In this document: piece by piece, positions 8,868 to 16,298 of the stretch
Layout: each line of letters starts with the position of its first letter
Numbering within the stretch: position 1 is the stretch's first letter
DNA from: a virus
DNA: 64,000 bases
IMG/VR virus record: IMGVR_UViG_3300009514_000013
Span: 20,363-84,362 of that record
Direction: 5' to 3' (one strand)
Translations under genes and position numbers: made by a program
The notes under the pieces: generated by a model
Told to the model about the DNA's origin: nothing
The model's input: only the letters and a program-made list of their open reading frames with translations
Databases searched by the model: none

Positions 8868-9155
8868 GTGCTTTCGTTCGATTCAAAAAATATTTCGATT
8901 TTAATACGTTTGTTGTTGCTATTGATGCTGAGTGCTTGCGGCAACTACGTAGAGGAGCAGCCGACAATTCAGTTGACATGCGAGAATCATCTGGTGCGTT
9001 GTGAGAACAACAGTTTAGATGAGACTGCTTTGATGAACTGTGCTTCGGTTCATGCACATTGTATATGGAAGCGTGGTTCGGGTTGTGATGATTGTGAAGT
9101 AACAGCTTACCAAGAGACCTGTCGAGATAGGTGTGGTGAGCTCAATGAAAACTAG
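8868..9155 (+). CDS. Small cysteine-rich lipoprotein
   Basis: 95 residues from GTG 8868, preceded by AAGGATAAGATGGG. A hydrophobic segment with LLLLLMLSAC is a clear lipobox. The mature part carries about ten cysteines in CxxxC spacing, suggesting disulfides. Likely exported to the host envelope; a role in superinfection exclusion is possible but inferred. It is the second lipoprotein locus in 3 kb. Confidence 0.7.
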   Translation: MLSFDSKNISILIRLLLLLMLSACGNYVEEQPTIQLTCENHLVRCENNSLDETALMNCASVHAHCIWKRGSGCDDCEVTAYQETCRDRCGELNEN

Positions 9156-9168
9156 AAGGAGATAGACA

Positions 9169-9555
9169 ATGTATAGACAAGGCGATGTGTTCATTTTTCC
9201 AGTGAAGGATCCTGGTTCTGAGAATGTTGGTCCAGAAGTGAAGCGAGACAACGGTCGAGTGGTGCTTCAATACGGTGAGGTGACTGGTCATGCTCATGCA
9301 ATTCATGAATCACCTGTTCATTTGTTTGATTTCAGCGATGACTTTCTGAAATCGAATGAGTCATTTCGAAAGAACGTTGAAGATGTCATTGGAGCGCCAT
9401 TGGATCCTCAAATCGATCGGTTGTTGACGGTTGGTGAAATGTCGGCACTAGTTCACGAAGAGCACGATACAATTCCGATTCCTCCAGGAACGTACATTGC
9501 AAGGAGGCAGCATGAGTACAGCGATCGTGAGCGTGAACGATACGTTGAGGATTAA
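9169..9555 (+). CDS. Conserved protein of the RQGDV/GEVTGHAHAI type
   Basis: 128 residues. It opens YRQGDVFIFPV and contains GEVTGHAHAI, HEEHDTIPIPPGTY and RRQHEY, hallmarks of a small conserved bacterial family that I recall usually next to DUF6745 genes. That partner is present here 0.13 kb downstream. Predicted all-beta, cytoplasmic, function unknown. RBS GGAGAT lies at 9160-9165. Its 3' end is overlapped by an xxSL gene. Confidence 0.7.
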   Translation: MYRQGDVFIFPVKDPGSENVGPEVKRDNGRVVLQYGEVTGHAHAIHESPVHLFDFSDDFLKSNESFRKNVEDVIGAPLDPQIDRLLTVGEMSALVHEEHDTIPIPPGTYIARRQHEYSDRERERYVED

Positions 9556-9715
9556 GAGGGATCTTTATAGGTACACACCGAATTCACTACGTTGGGATCT
9601 CATGCATGGTGTCGCTCACCCTTTGGGAGATGCATTACGCTTGTCTTTGATTCTCAAGGTTGAGGCAGAACTAGAAAGGTATAAAAATGGAGAAAATCAA
9701 AGAACTAACACCTGA
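9512..9715 (+). CDS. xxSL-repeat microprotein, member c
   Basis: 67 residues. ATG 9512 follows AAGGAGG (9501-9507). Period-four core: NSL-RWDL-MHGV-AHPL-GDAL-RLSL-ILKV-EAEL. It overlaps the upstream gene by 44 bases and the downstream DUF6745 gene by 29 bases, so it is wedged between two genes that are normally neighbours. This suggests insertion into a pre-existing pair. Confidence 0.65.
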   Translation: MSTAIVSVNDTLRIKRDLYRYTPNSLRWDLMHGVAHPLGDALRLSLILKVEAELERYKNGENQRTNT

Positions 9716-10640
9716 ACAGAAAGCCGAGATGGTTGTCTGGCGAAAGCGATGGTTTGACATTGGGTCATGTTGCGATCCAGCTGACAAGCCAAAAGCAGAA
9801 GCAGCCATCTCGAAGATGTACGAGCTCATCGGTCAGACTGCACCAAAGTTCATTTGGTGCAAGAGTCCACTTGATGCAAATCGAGAGATTCACCGCTACT
9901 CAAAAGGGTTACCGGCTGATCATTCTCTCGAAGGTGAAGACATCGAAATCCAGGGGGCATACCAATGGGGGCAGATGGACTCCTACTGGATTTCTTTCTA
10001 CCTCTTCTGTCGGGATGTAGTTGGTGTTGAGTACTCTGAGAAAGATTCAGAGACGTTGGACCTATGGTCTGAGATTGCTCAGTCTTGTGGTTGGTGGTGG
10101 CCTTATGAAGGTGTGTGTTTTGTGTCTGACCGCCCTCTTGCGGTTCATTGGGAAGACGATCGGGATCCTCCTAGGATTCACAATCCGAATGGACCAGCTG
10201 TGGAGTACCGTGATGGATTCAAGGTCTACGCTATTCGGGACATCCGGGTAGAGCCAAGGATTATCGAGAATCCAGAAACCATCACGTTCGAGGAGATACT
10301 CAGAGAGCGAAACGCTGAGATCCGTAGAGTCCTACTCAGGCAATACGGTGAAGAGCGATTTGTGAATGATTCGCGAGTGAAGATGTTTGCCCAAGATGAA
10401 GAAGGTATCCTCTATTCGATTGATGGTGAGGACATCGACTTCATGTTGCTCAAGGTCATCAATTCAACGCCTGAACCAGATGGTAGCCTTAAGCCGTATT
10501 TTCTCACGACGTTCACTAGTACTGAGACGACGAGAGAGAATACTGGTATCGACTACCACGGACCATGGACACCTCACGCAGCTAGAGCGATCAGCTTCAA
10601 GATTCATCCAGACAAGTTCAATTGTTTGATGGAGACCTAG
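9687..10640 (+). CDS. DUF6745-family protein
   Basis: 317 residues. Recognised by GWWWPYEGVCFVSDRP, HNPNGPAVEYRDGF, a segment like IENPETITFEEI, RNAEIRRVLL.QYGEERF, and VINSTPEPDG near the C-terminus, all typical of DUF6745. In bacteria this family often occurs beside leucine-rich-repeat-like proteins and the RQGDV protein. Function unknown. The pair is probably cargo taken from a host or plasmid. Confidence 0.75.
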   Translation: MEKIKELTPEQKAEMVVWRKRWFDIGSCCDPADKPKAEAAISKMYELIGQTAPKFIWCKSPLDANREIHRYSKGLPADHSLEGEDIEIQGAYQWGQMDSYWISFYLFCRDVVGVEYSEKDSETLDLWSEIAQSCGWWWPYEGVCFVSDRPLAVHWEDDRDPPRIHNPNGPAVEYRDGFKVYAIRDIRVEPRIIENPETITFEEILRERNAEIRRVLLRQYGEERFVNDSRVKMFAQDEEGILYSIDGEDIDFMLLKVINSTPEPDGSLKPYFLTTFTSTETTRENTGIDYHGPWTPHAARAISFKIHPDKFNCLMET

Positions 10641-10641
10641 G

Positions 10642-10827
10642 ATGAAGAAAGTTGAAATGAAACCTCTTAGCTCCTCGCTTAGGTCCTCGTTTAGCTCCTC
10701 GCTTTGGTCCTCGCTTGGCTCCTCGCTTTGGTCCTCGCTTGGCTCCTCGCTTAGGTCCTCGCTTGGCTCCTCGCTTGGCTCCTCGCTTAGGTCCTCGCTT
10801 GAGGAAGAGTTGAGGTCTCGACGTTAA
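10642..10827 (+). CDS. xxSL-repeat microprotein, member d (expanded array)
   Basis: 61 residues: leader MKKVEMKPL, then 11 four-residue units (SSSL, RSSF, SSSL, WSSL, GSSL and so on), then EEELRSRR. The leader is almost identical to that of member n at 25605. The stop TAA lies inside the palindrome at 10823-10838. The product is strongly biased to Ser and Leu with W/G/R at the variable position. Function unknown. Confidence 0.6.
   Translation: MKKVEMKPLSSSLRSSFSSSLWSSLGSSLWSSLGSSLRSSLGSSLGSSLRSSLEEELRSRR
10669..10800 (+). repeat. 12-bp in-frame tandem repeat, 11 units
   Basis: Eleven consecutive 12-mers of the form nnn-TCC-TCG-CTT (one has TTT). The first codon alternates AGC, AGG, TGG, GGC. 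The unit length is a multiple of three, so gain or loss of units keeps the frame. The same unit type recurs at 21665-21820 and 25632-25787. Confidence 0.95.
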
Positions 10828-10838
10828 AGCGATTTAAC
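10823..10838. promoter_or_regulatory. Palindrome GTTAAAGCGATTTAAC (site 1)
   Basis: Six-base half-sites GTTAAA/TTTAAC flank GCGA. It ends four bases before ATG 10843, so no Shine-Dalgarno can fit. It contains the stop codon of the preceding xxSL gene. Candidate operator, or RNA hairpin controlling initiation. Confidence 0.7.
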
Positions 10839-10842
10839 CGCC

Positions 10843-11019
10843 ATGAACTTCCTCCTAGCCACATCAGTTCCCCCTAAGCAACCTCCTGAACTGGAAGAAA
10901 ACCCCCCTCTCCCGGTTCAGGAGGTTGTACCCAACACCCCACCAACCTACTCAGAAGCTGTCGAAGATACCCTCTCAGATGAAGAGGATTACGTACCATT
11001 CGAAAGGAATTCGTGGTGA
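10843..11019 (+). CDS. Small proline-rich acidic protein with a PPTY motif
   Basis: 58 residues. Proline-rich (SVPPKQPPELEENPPLP) with PPTYSEAVED followed by an acidic tail. Not in a known phage family I recognise. The start lies four bases after the palindrome and has no SD. The PPxY-like motif resembles eukaryotic WW-domain ligands; in a bacterium it may be coincidental, in an otherwise disordered protein. Overlaps the next gene by seven bases. Confidence 0.55.
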   Translation: MNFLLATSVPPKQPPELEENPPLPVQEVVPNTPPTYSEAVEDTLSDEEDYVPFERNSW

Positions 11020-11285
11020 TCGCATTACGCCTTGTTATTGTTAGCCTTTTCCTGTGCTTTGTGGCCTTCGTCTACGGTTTCGTGATAGCTCGGAATTCTA
11101 TGGATGGAAACGTTGACCACATCAGATGCGAAGCATGGTGCGACCAGGTCAAAGCTACTGACTACAAGTTGATCGACTCTGGTTGCTGGTGTGAGCACTC
11201 AAATGTCTGGTTCAGACAAGCTGATTTCGAAACTGGAGTTGTTCGAACTTGTGACCAATCTGTTGAATCCGAGGTGGTGAGGTAA
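11013..11285 (+). CDS. Single-span membrane protein with cysteine-rich outer domain
   Basis: 90 residues; GTG 11013 (or GTG 11016) after AAAGGAATTC. One N-terminal transmembrane segment (ALRLVIVSLFLCFVAFVYGF) and a C-terminal part with paired cysteines (CEAWCDQ, GCWCEHS) likely facing the periplasm. Function unknown; envelope-active small phage proteins often affect lysis or exclusion. Confidence 0.6.
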   Translation: MVIALRLVIVSLFLCFVAFVYGFVIARNSMDGNVDHIRCEAWCDQVKATDYKLIDSGCWCEHSNVWFRQADFETGVVRTCDQSVESEVVR

Positions 11286-11491
11286 TCCCATTCGTTCATC
11301 TGGTTGGTGATCCCATCTTTTTAGAACGACCTTTGTCATGGAACGTTGAACTTGAGGTAAGGGAATGTTTGAAGACCTTGTTTGGAAAAGTCCGATTAAC
11401 TTGGGAGAGATATCCAAATTCCGAGGAATGGTCATTTGATTTGAAACGAATTTCATCATTGACTCAACCACCGACGATCATTGATGATTAA
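11285..11491 (+). CDS. xxSL-repeat microprotein, member e (start uncertain)
   Basis: An open frame with no ATG/GTG/TTG start near its beginning. ATC 11285 overlaps the upstream TAA and follows GAGGTGGTGAGG; CTG 11300 is an alternative. The core ERPL-SWNV-ELEV-RECL-KTLF has the family period and is followed by a different tail (ERYPNSEEWSFDLKR). It may be a decayed member. Confidence 0.35.
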   Translation: MPFVHLVGDPIFLERPLSWNVELEVRECLKTLFGKVRLTWERYPNSEEWSFDLKRISSLTQPPTIIDD

Positions 11492-11498
11492 TTCCCTC

Positions 11499-12233
11499 AT
11501 GGCAAAAGCACGAATATCCGAAAAGAAATACAACCTCCTCCTAGAAGCATTTCGCGAAGTCCCTGGAAGGACATGGAAGGCATCTGAGATCGCCGGAGTG
11601 CAGCCTAAAACCGCACAAAGAGCTTGGGAACGCGGTTGGGATGATCCGATATGGGCTCGAACTCCGATCAGAGAAATCGTCGAGAAAGAACAGATTGCAG
11701 CTAGAGCAGAGCTTCAACGCCAAGGTGAAAAAGAGAAAGCCAAAGACACGGCTGATCGCGAGAAAGCTAAACTCGACATTGTCCAACAACGAACCAAAGA
11801 AGCAGCCGGTATCAGGAACTCCACCACCAACGTTCTCGCCATCATTCAGAACCAAGGGAAATTCCTACAGAGTACCCAACGCATCAACGATCATCTCCTG
11901 GTCAAGTTTGAAGAAGATGTCAAAGCAAACAAGATCTCGGTGAAGGAGTACACTCAGATTATCAACAGCCTGGCCAATGCTGTGACGAGAGCTGTTCAAG
12001 GTCTGAAGACCGGAATGGAAGCAGCAAGACTCTACCTTGGAGAACCTGAGCAGATCGTTGGTTTCGTCCAACCTCAGGTGAACTATCAACTCGACTACAA
12101 CAAAGCAGAAGCTACATTCGGAGCTGAGTTCATCAAGAAGGTCATGAGAGACTTGGCGGAAGAGAGGATGACTGCAGAGGTCGATCGCTTCTTCGAATGG
12201 GAACATGAGCAAAGGAACATGGAGTTGAACTGA
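11499..12233 (+). CDS. Putative terminase small subunit
   Basis: 244 residues from ATG 11499 (TTG 11481 and ATG 11484 extend it by 5-6). The N-terminus reads as a helix-turn-helix (WKASEIAGVQPKTAQRAWERGWD) like TerS DNA-binding domains. A long charged coiled coil follows (about residues 65-110), then an oligomerisation-like region and a C-terminal helix. It precedes the terminase ATPase by 1.7 kb, with a block of microproteins and membrane proteins between. A TerS role is inferred from fold and position. Confidence 0.6.
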   Translation: MAKARISEKKYNLLLEAFREVPGRTWKASEIAGVQPKTAQRAWERGWDDPIWARTPIREIVEKEQIAARAELQRQGEKEKAKDTADREKAKLDIVQQRTKEAAGIRNSTTNVLAIIQNQGKFLQSTQRINDHLLVKFEEDVKANKISVKEYTQIINSLANAVTRAVQGLKTGMEAARLYLGEPEQIVGFVQPQVNYQLDYNKAEATFGAEFIKKVMRDLAEERMTAEVDRFFEWEHEQRNMELN

Positions 12234-12409
12234 TGAAGCAGTTGGAGATGAAAAATGTCAGGCGTGATCTTGATAAGACTCTTGGTTCCTCCATTGTCAT
12301 GAGACTCGATGCGTTCATTACGTCATCTATTTTTCATCCACTCATGGATTCGCTTCATCAGTCACTTGTAGGCTCAGTACGTCGTGAAGAGAGAAGAGAG
12401 TTGAAGTGA
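12233..12409 (+). CDS. xxSL-repeat microprotein, member f
   Basis: 58 residues; ATG 12233 overlaps the upstream TGA. Leader MKQLEMKNV resembles MKKVEMKPL of members d and n. Units: RRDL-DKTL-GSSI-VMRL-DAFI-TSSI-FHPL-MDSL-HQSL-VGSV, with one TCGCTT. First of three consecutive family members. Confidence 0.65.
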   Translation: MKQLEMKNVRRDLDKTLGSSIVMRLDAFITSSIFHPLMDSLHQSLVGSVRREERRELK

Positions 12410-12594
12410 TGGAGCCGCTTATGAATGAAGTGAATTCAAAGCTCAAGCATCCGCTCATGGATCGACTCTATACATTGCTTTCATTTCAACCTCATATTCT
12501 ACACCCGCTCGATGTTTCTCTTTGGGGATCACTAGGAAGATCATTCCTAGTAGGAGTTCGTACATGTTTGAACGAAAAGACGAGTTCGAAATGA
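12409..12594 (+). CDS. xxSL-repeat microprotein, member g
   Basis: 61 residues; ATG 12409 shares a base with the stop of member f. Units: NSKL-KHPL-MDRL-YTLL, then HPL-DVSL-WGSL-GRSF-LVGV-RTCL. Most TCGCTT hexamers are lost but the period-four hydrophobic pattern remains, so the pattern rather than the DNA repeat seems to be retained. Its stop overlaps the next start. Confidence 0.65.
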   Translation: MEPLMNEVNSKLKHPLMDRLYTLLSFQPHILHPLDVSLWGSLGRSFLVGVRTCLNEKTSSK

Positions 12595-12734
12595 AATTCA
12601 GGTCTTTGAATGAGACCTTGGCAGAGTCGCTTGAGTACTCCATCGAGGGCGCTCTCAGATTTTCACTTGAGAAACCGCTTAGGGATTCTCTTATCCGGTC
12701 GCTGGTGATGCATCTTTCCATGAAGAGTGAATAA
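12591..12734 (+). CDS. xxSL-repeat microprotein, member h
   Basis: 47 residues from ATG 12591, in an ATGA overlap with member g. Units: RSL-NETL-AESL-EYSI-EGAL-RFSL-EKPL-RDSL-IRSL-VMHL, an almost unbroken ten-unit series despite diverged codons. An in-frame ATG at 12564 is possible. Third of the f-g-h trio. Confidence 0.65.
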   Translation: MKFRSLNETLAESLEYSIEGALRFSLEKPLRDSLIRSLVMHLSMKSE

Positions 12735-13099
12735 TGGACTGGCTCCTTTCTTCAACAACTGGTGTTGTTCTACTCCTGCTGCTATTTCCGGCATTGGTTG
12801 GTCTGGTCATAAAACTGTTGCAAAAGCATGAACAGAAGGTGGAGCCTAGAAACAGCTATGAGTGTTGGATCAGGAAGAGGAAGATGAGAGTTGAAGTAGT
12901 CGAGATGATGTGTGACCCGGAGTCGATGAGTGAGTTCACGGCTACCGTGTGGCGAGTTGATGAGAACAACAAAAGTCATATCGAACGATACGAATCGTGG
13001 TTAGGTGCGCAATGGAGACAAGGTCTAGATTTGGTGGATCCAGAAACCAACGACCTACTGAAAACGGAGTTTGAACGATGGGTGAACAAGACAAAGTAG
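12734..13099 (+). CDS. Single-span membrane protein
   Basis: 121 residues; ATG 12734 overlaps the stop of member h. An N-terminal membrane segment (VVLLLLLFPALVGLVIKLL) is followed by a soluble alpha/beta domain (EVVEMMCDPESMSEFTATVW). The topology suggests the soluble part is cytoplasmic. Function unknown. Confidence 0.6.
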   Translation: MDWLLSSTTGVVLLLLLFPALVGLVIKLLQKHEQKVEPRNSYECWIRKRKMRVEVVEMMCDPESMSEFTATVWRVDENNKSHIERYESWLGAQWRQGLDLVDPETNDLLKTEFERWVNKTK

Positions 13100-13263
13100 T
13101 TTCCGACGAAGAGCTAGCACAAGTCTTTCATCAGAAGGCTATGGATGCTCTTGGTGTTTCTGGAGAGGTTGCACTGCAGATGTATCGAGATGGCAATACA
13201 GACAACAATCGATTCTGGGATGACATGCGTGTGCTTTTGCACATGTTCGACAGGGGTGAATAA
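13078..13263 (+). CDS. Hypothetical acidic helical protein
   Basis: 61 residues, overlapping the upstream gene by 22 bases and sharing a base with the next start. Predicted helical, no motif recognised. The tight overlaps at both ends support translation. Confidence 0.5.
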   Translation: MGEQDKVVSDEELAQVFHQKAMDALGVSGEVALQMYRDGNTDNNRFWDDMRVLLHMFDRGE

Positions 13264-13580
13264 TGAATGTAAATGACTTCGCCAAAAAGCTTGGATGGCC
13301 ACCACCTACTGACGATCCAGCTTTCCGGACAATTGCGTTGATCTTCAAGCGATACGTCGTCCATTACATTAAGCTCTTCTTCATCTGGACTGTCCCGATG
13401 TTCGCACTTGGCGGTCTTCTCTCCCTTTGGGCTTACCTAGGCATCAGGACCTCTCTTTGGATCTGGACCCCTGATTCTTACATCATGTACCTAGCCTGGG
13501 TTTGGGGCTTCAATTCGATGTTGACCTTTCCAGTACTCGTACCGTTTGCTTTGTGGGTGGCAGACAAGGTTGGGTTGTGA
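13263..13580 (+). CDS. Two-span membrane protein (holin-like topology)
   Basis: 105 residues. A soluble N-terminus (GWPPPTDDPAFRTIALIFKR) precedes two or three hydrophobic segments (YIKLFFIWTVPMFALGGLL, and from YIMYLAWVWGF to VLVPFALWVADKV). Holin-like by topology only; no endolysin gene lies beside it. Its stop overlaps the GTG of member i. Confidence 0.6.
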   Translation: MNVNDFAKKLGWPPPTDDPAFRTIALIFKRYVVHYIKLFFIWTVPMFALGGLLSLWAYLGIRTSLWIWTPDSYIMYLAWVWGFNSMLTFPVLVPFALWVADKVGL

Positions 13581-13765
13581 AGATGTCGTCAATCCGATTG
13601 GATATTTATTCCTTTTTGGAAGAGCTACCTAAACTAGCAATGATGGATACAGTACTGGATCTGCCATGTAGTGCTCGGCTTGACCTCTATGAGGGTCTTG
13701 ATACTCCATTAAGGGAGTCGCTCAACTTTTCAATGCAAAAGACGATTGAGTTCGAGGTTGGGTGA
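13577..13765 (+). CDS. xxSL-repeat microprotein, member i
   Basis: 62 residues from GTG 13577 in a GTGA overlap (ATG 13583 is an alternative). The C-terminal half shows the period: DTPL-RESL-NFSM-QKTI-EFEV. The N-terminal half (SIRLDIYSFLEELPKL) is less regular. Directly abuts member j. Confidence 0.55.
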   Translation: MKMSSIRLDIYSFLEELPKLAMMDTVLDLPCSARLDLYEGLDTPLRESLNFSMQKTIEFEVG

Positions 13766-13954
13766 ATGGCGAAATTGAAGCTATGTGGTACGTTCTCCCT
13801 ACGGGATCATCTCCAAATTGAGCTTGAAGATGTCGTTGAAAAGAGCTTGTCTGAACCAGTACACGATATCATCATCGGTGAAATCTATGACATCCACAAA
13901 TCGCTTAATACCTCTCTGTGGCGACACACTCACGTAACCTTATATGAGCGTTAA
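13766..13954 (+). CDS. xxSL-repeat microprotein, member j
   Basis: 62 residues; ATG follows the TGA of member i without a gap. Units: FSL-RDHL-QIEL-EDVV-EKSL-SEPV-HDII-IGEI, then KSL-NTSL. Its stop codon lies inside the palindrome that precedes the terminase gene, exactly as member d ends in site 1. Confidence 0.6.
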   Translation: MAKLKLCGTFSLRDHLQIELEDVVEKSLSEPVHDIIIGEIYDIHKSLNTSLWRHTHVTLYER

Positions 13955-13965
13955 ATCGCTTTAAC
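13950..13965. promoter_or_regulatory. Palindrome GTTAAATCGCTTTAAC (site 2)
   Basis: The reverse complement of site 1. It ends four bases before the terminase ATPase start and replaces the SD. The centre TCGCTT is the same hexamer as in the xxSL arrays. Confidence 0.7.
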
Positions 13966-13969
13966 ACCC

Positions 13970-15955
13970 ATGGCTGAACACTCTCTCCTCCACATCCGCA
14001 ACCGAGCGATCCAGAAAGCCAGAGGCAACTACAACCACTACGCCGAGTTCGCTCTTCGCAACAACTTAGGAGACCACATCAGGCAGGGAGTCCTTCACCG
14101 CATCTGGCAGGTTCACATCCAGCACTGTTGGAAGCATGGGTACGATCCAGCAATCCTGGCCCCATTTGCTCACGGAAAGTGCCAGCCCAAAGGTTCGTTG
14201 GTCCAAATGGCCGATGGGTCGAGAGTTCCTATTGAGAGGATCAACGGTGAACAAGTCATTGGTTTCGATGAAGAGGAATACTCGTTCTCTCCATCTTCTG
14301 CCCGGTCATTCCCAAACGGAGTCAAGCGAGTCCTCAGGTTGAATCTATGGTCTGGTCGTTCTGTTGAAGTAACCGAAAATCACCCACTCCTGACGGCCGA
14401 TGGGTGGTCTCCAGCTACCAAATTGGAAGTGGGTGATCATGTAGCTGTGTCTCGTAAAATTCCAGACGTTGGTCGTACTCGTCTACGTGAAGGTGAGGCG
14501 CGACTAATTGGGTATTTCATTGGGGATGGGGGGACAACTACACGTCCGATTTTCACAGTAGCCGATGAAGTGATTGAGCAATCCTTTTGTGAGACTGCGA
14601 GGGGGCTTGGGTTTGATCCCAATTCTCACTGTTACCAAAAGACAGCGAAGACGGTATATGTCAAAGGTGCTAGGAAGTGGCTTCGTAGCATAGGCCTTCT
14701 TGGTTGCAACTCGCACACAAAGCGCATCCCGGAGAGCATCTTCAAGGCACCTCTAGATCAGGTATCCGAGTGTCTCGCTGCTTATTTTGAATGCGATGGT
14801 AACGTCTCCACACAACGTACAGGGTCCGCTGAATACTATTCGGTTAATCGAGATTTGCTTTCCGATGTCCAATCTCTCCTCCTGCGGTTCTCAATCAGAT
14901 CTCAACTCAGACGAAAACGAGGTCGTTACAATGGTGAAGTTCACGAGTCTTGGCGCCTGACGATCACAGGGAGTGATAACCTCGAATTGTTCAGAGATCA
15001 GATTCCTGTGATCGGTTCGAAGCGGGAGAAGCTAAAGTCGATTCAATTGGTCAAGGCAAATGCGAATGACGATGGGGTACCTCTAGTGTACCGTGAGTAC
15101 CTGTATCAAACTCCTTATTGGCATAAGAGGAATACCGGTGTTTCTCTCGACCAAATGTCAAAAAGGACTACCAACCGAGAGACTGTTCGGAAAGCAGCCT
15201 TAGCTGAAGGAAACAAGTATCTGATGAACTTGGTTTCGGATTGGGTGTCGTGGGATCGAATCGTATCGATTGAAGACATGGGTGAATTGGAGACCTTTGG
15301 GTTGGAAGTCGATCGTCTTCACACGTACATCACTAATGACGTCATCGTTCACAACACGATTCAGCTAGTCGTTGGTTTCCCAACATTCCTACTCGGACAA
15401 GATCCAAACCAACGCATCAAGGTCATCTGTCAGAATGACGTCAGAGCCATGGAGCGCGTCATGGGTATCTCTGCAATCATCAGATCAGCTCCTTACCAGG
15501 TCCTGTTCCCAAACGTCAGAGAGGTACCAAGAGAGCTCGCTAGGAAGAAAGGTCTACAGTCCAAATGGACTTCTCACGAGATCTTCTTACACAGAGAAGG
15601 CTTCGCCATTGACCCATCCGTTCAAGCAGCAGGCGTCCTCTCAGGCGGTACTGGTGGCCGTTGCGATCTCCTCATCTTTGACGATGTTGTTGACCAGAAG
15701 AACGCCATTGACCAACCAGAACTCAGACAGAAGGTGATCGACAACGTAGACAACGTCTGGTCTCAAAGGCTCGAGCCGACAGGTAGAAAGCTCTTTGTAG
15801 GAACTCCATGGCATCAGGCCGATCTGACCCACAAACTCATGGAGAGGCCATCCTGGTCGGTCTTACGCAACTGGATATCCGAAGACTTCAAACGGATTGA
15901 GATGGAGGTCTACAATCCACCACCTGGCTATCCGATTCCTGTGCTTCAGGAGTGA
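13970..15955 (+). CDS. Terminase large subunit, ATPase domain only, with intein
   Basis: 661-residue precursor. The extein is about 269 residues: N-part (1-70) ending PFAHGK, then the intein, then TIQLVV, which together restore a Walker A P-loop (HGK-T). Walker B is LLIFDD, and a motif like FVGTPWHQADLTHKLM follows. The chain stops after NPPPGYPIPVLQE, where an ordinary TerL would continue into the linker and nuclease domain. That nuclease is encoded separately at 28970. The protein should power DNA packaging through the portal. The start has no SD, only the palindrome. Confidence 0.9.
   Translation: MAEHSLLHIRNRAIQKARGNYNHYAEFALRNNLGDHIRQGVLHRIWQVHIQHCWKHGYDPAILAPFAHGKCQPKGSLVQMADGSRVPIERINGEQVIGFDEEEYSFSPSSARSFPNGVKRVLRLNLWSGRSVEVTENHPLLTADGWSPATKLEVGDHVAVSRKIPDVGRTRLREGEARLIGYFIGDGGTTTRPIFTVADEVIEQSFCETARGLGFDPNSHCYQKTAKTVYVKGARKWLRSIGLLGCNSHTKRIPESIFKAPLDQVSECLAAYFECDGNVSTQRTGSAEYYSVNRDLLSDVQSLLLRFSIRSQLRRKRGRYNGEVHESWRLTITGSDNLELFRDQIPVIGSKREKLKSIQLVKANANDDGVPLVYREYLYQTPYWHKRNTGVSLDQMSKRTTNRETVRKAALAEGNKYLMNLVSDWVSWDRIVSIEDMGELETFGLEVDRLHTYITNDVIVHNTIQLVVGFPTFLLGQDPNQRIKVICQNDVRAMERVMGISAIIRSAPYQVLFPNVREVPRELARKKGLQSKWTSHEIFLHREGFAIDPSVQAAGVLSGGTGGRCDLLIFDDVVDQKNAIDQPELRQKVIDNVDNVWSQRLEPTGRKLFVGTPWHQADLTHKLMERPSWSVLRNWISEDFKRIEMEVYNPPPGYPIPVLQE
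14180..15355 (+). other. Intein with LAGLIDADG homing endonuclease in TerL Walker A
   Basis: 392 residues. It starts at Cys (TGC 14180) after GK and ends HN (AAC 15353-15355) before Thr. Splicing blocks: CQPKGSLVQMADGS (block A), TENHPLL (block B), LIGYFIGDGG and AAYFECDGNVS (two LAGLIDADG-type motifs), then FGLEVDRLHTYITNDVIVHN (blocks F/G). Cys1, the HN end and a Thr nucleophile at +1 fit a class 1 cis-splicing intein. Insertion between GK and T makes packaging ATPase activity depend on splicing. Confidence 0.93.
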
Positions 15956-15963
15956 TCAAGATC

Positions 15964-16035
15964 ATGGACATTGCTGCCATCATAAGTTTGGTGCTGCTTC
16001 TGTCTGCAGTTCGAGGTTGGAATGATGAGGAGTAG
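15964..16035 (+). CDS. Tiny hydrophobic peptide
   Basis: 23 codons, MDIAAIISLVLLLSAVRGWNDEE, a possible single membrane span with an acidic tail. No strong SD. It could be a real phage micropeptide or chance. The 83 bases after it hold no other gene. Confidence 0.3.
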   Translation: MDIAAIISLVLLLSAVRGWNDEE

Positions 16036-16118
16036 ACGGAAGTGAGCTTCGTCACAAGTCCTTGAAATCAGTTCTTTTTTGTTTGACCTCTCCGACCAGG
16101 TGTTTAAACTATTTGTAC

Positions 16119-16286
16119 ATGAACAACACGGCAAGCATCGAAGTGAAATCCACCAGCAAAAAACACACTACTCGCGACGATCGTGGGCGATTCGCTGCTG
16201 AGTGCATCACTTGCGGCGAAGCGAAATCAGACCCCATGAATGAAAAATGCGACGACTGCAACGCGCATGACTATGGACAATTTTAG
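16119..16286 (+). CDS. Small zinc-ribbon protein
   Basis: 55 residues from ATG 16119. Two C-x2-C pairs (CITCG and CDDCN) suggest one zinc knuckle. Codon use is richer in GCG/CGA than its neighbours. There is no clear SD. Function unknown. Confidence 0.5.
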   Translation: MNNTASIEVKSTSKKHTTRDDRGRFAAECITCGEAKSDPMNEKCDDCNAHDYGQF

Positions 16287-16298
16287 GAGTAAGGAACG

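Noticed and set aside
16083-16110. Possible promoter TTGACC-N16-TAAACT
   Set aside because: Only partial -10 match, and it would place the start codon within a few bases of the transcript start; not enough support.
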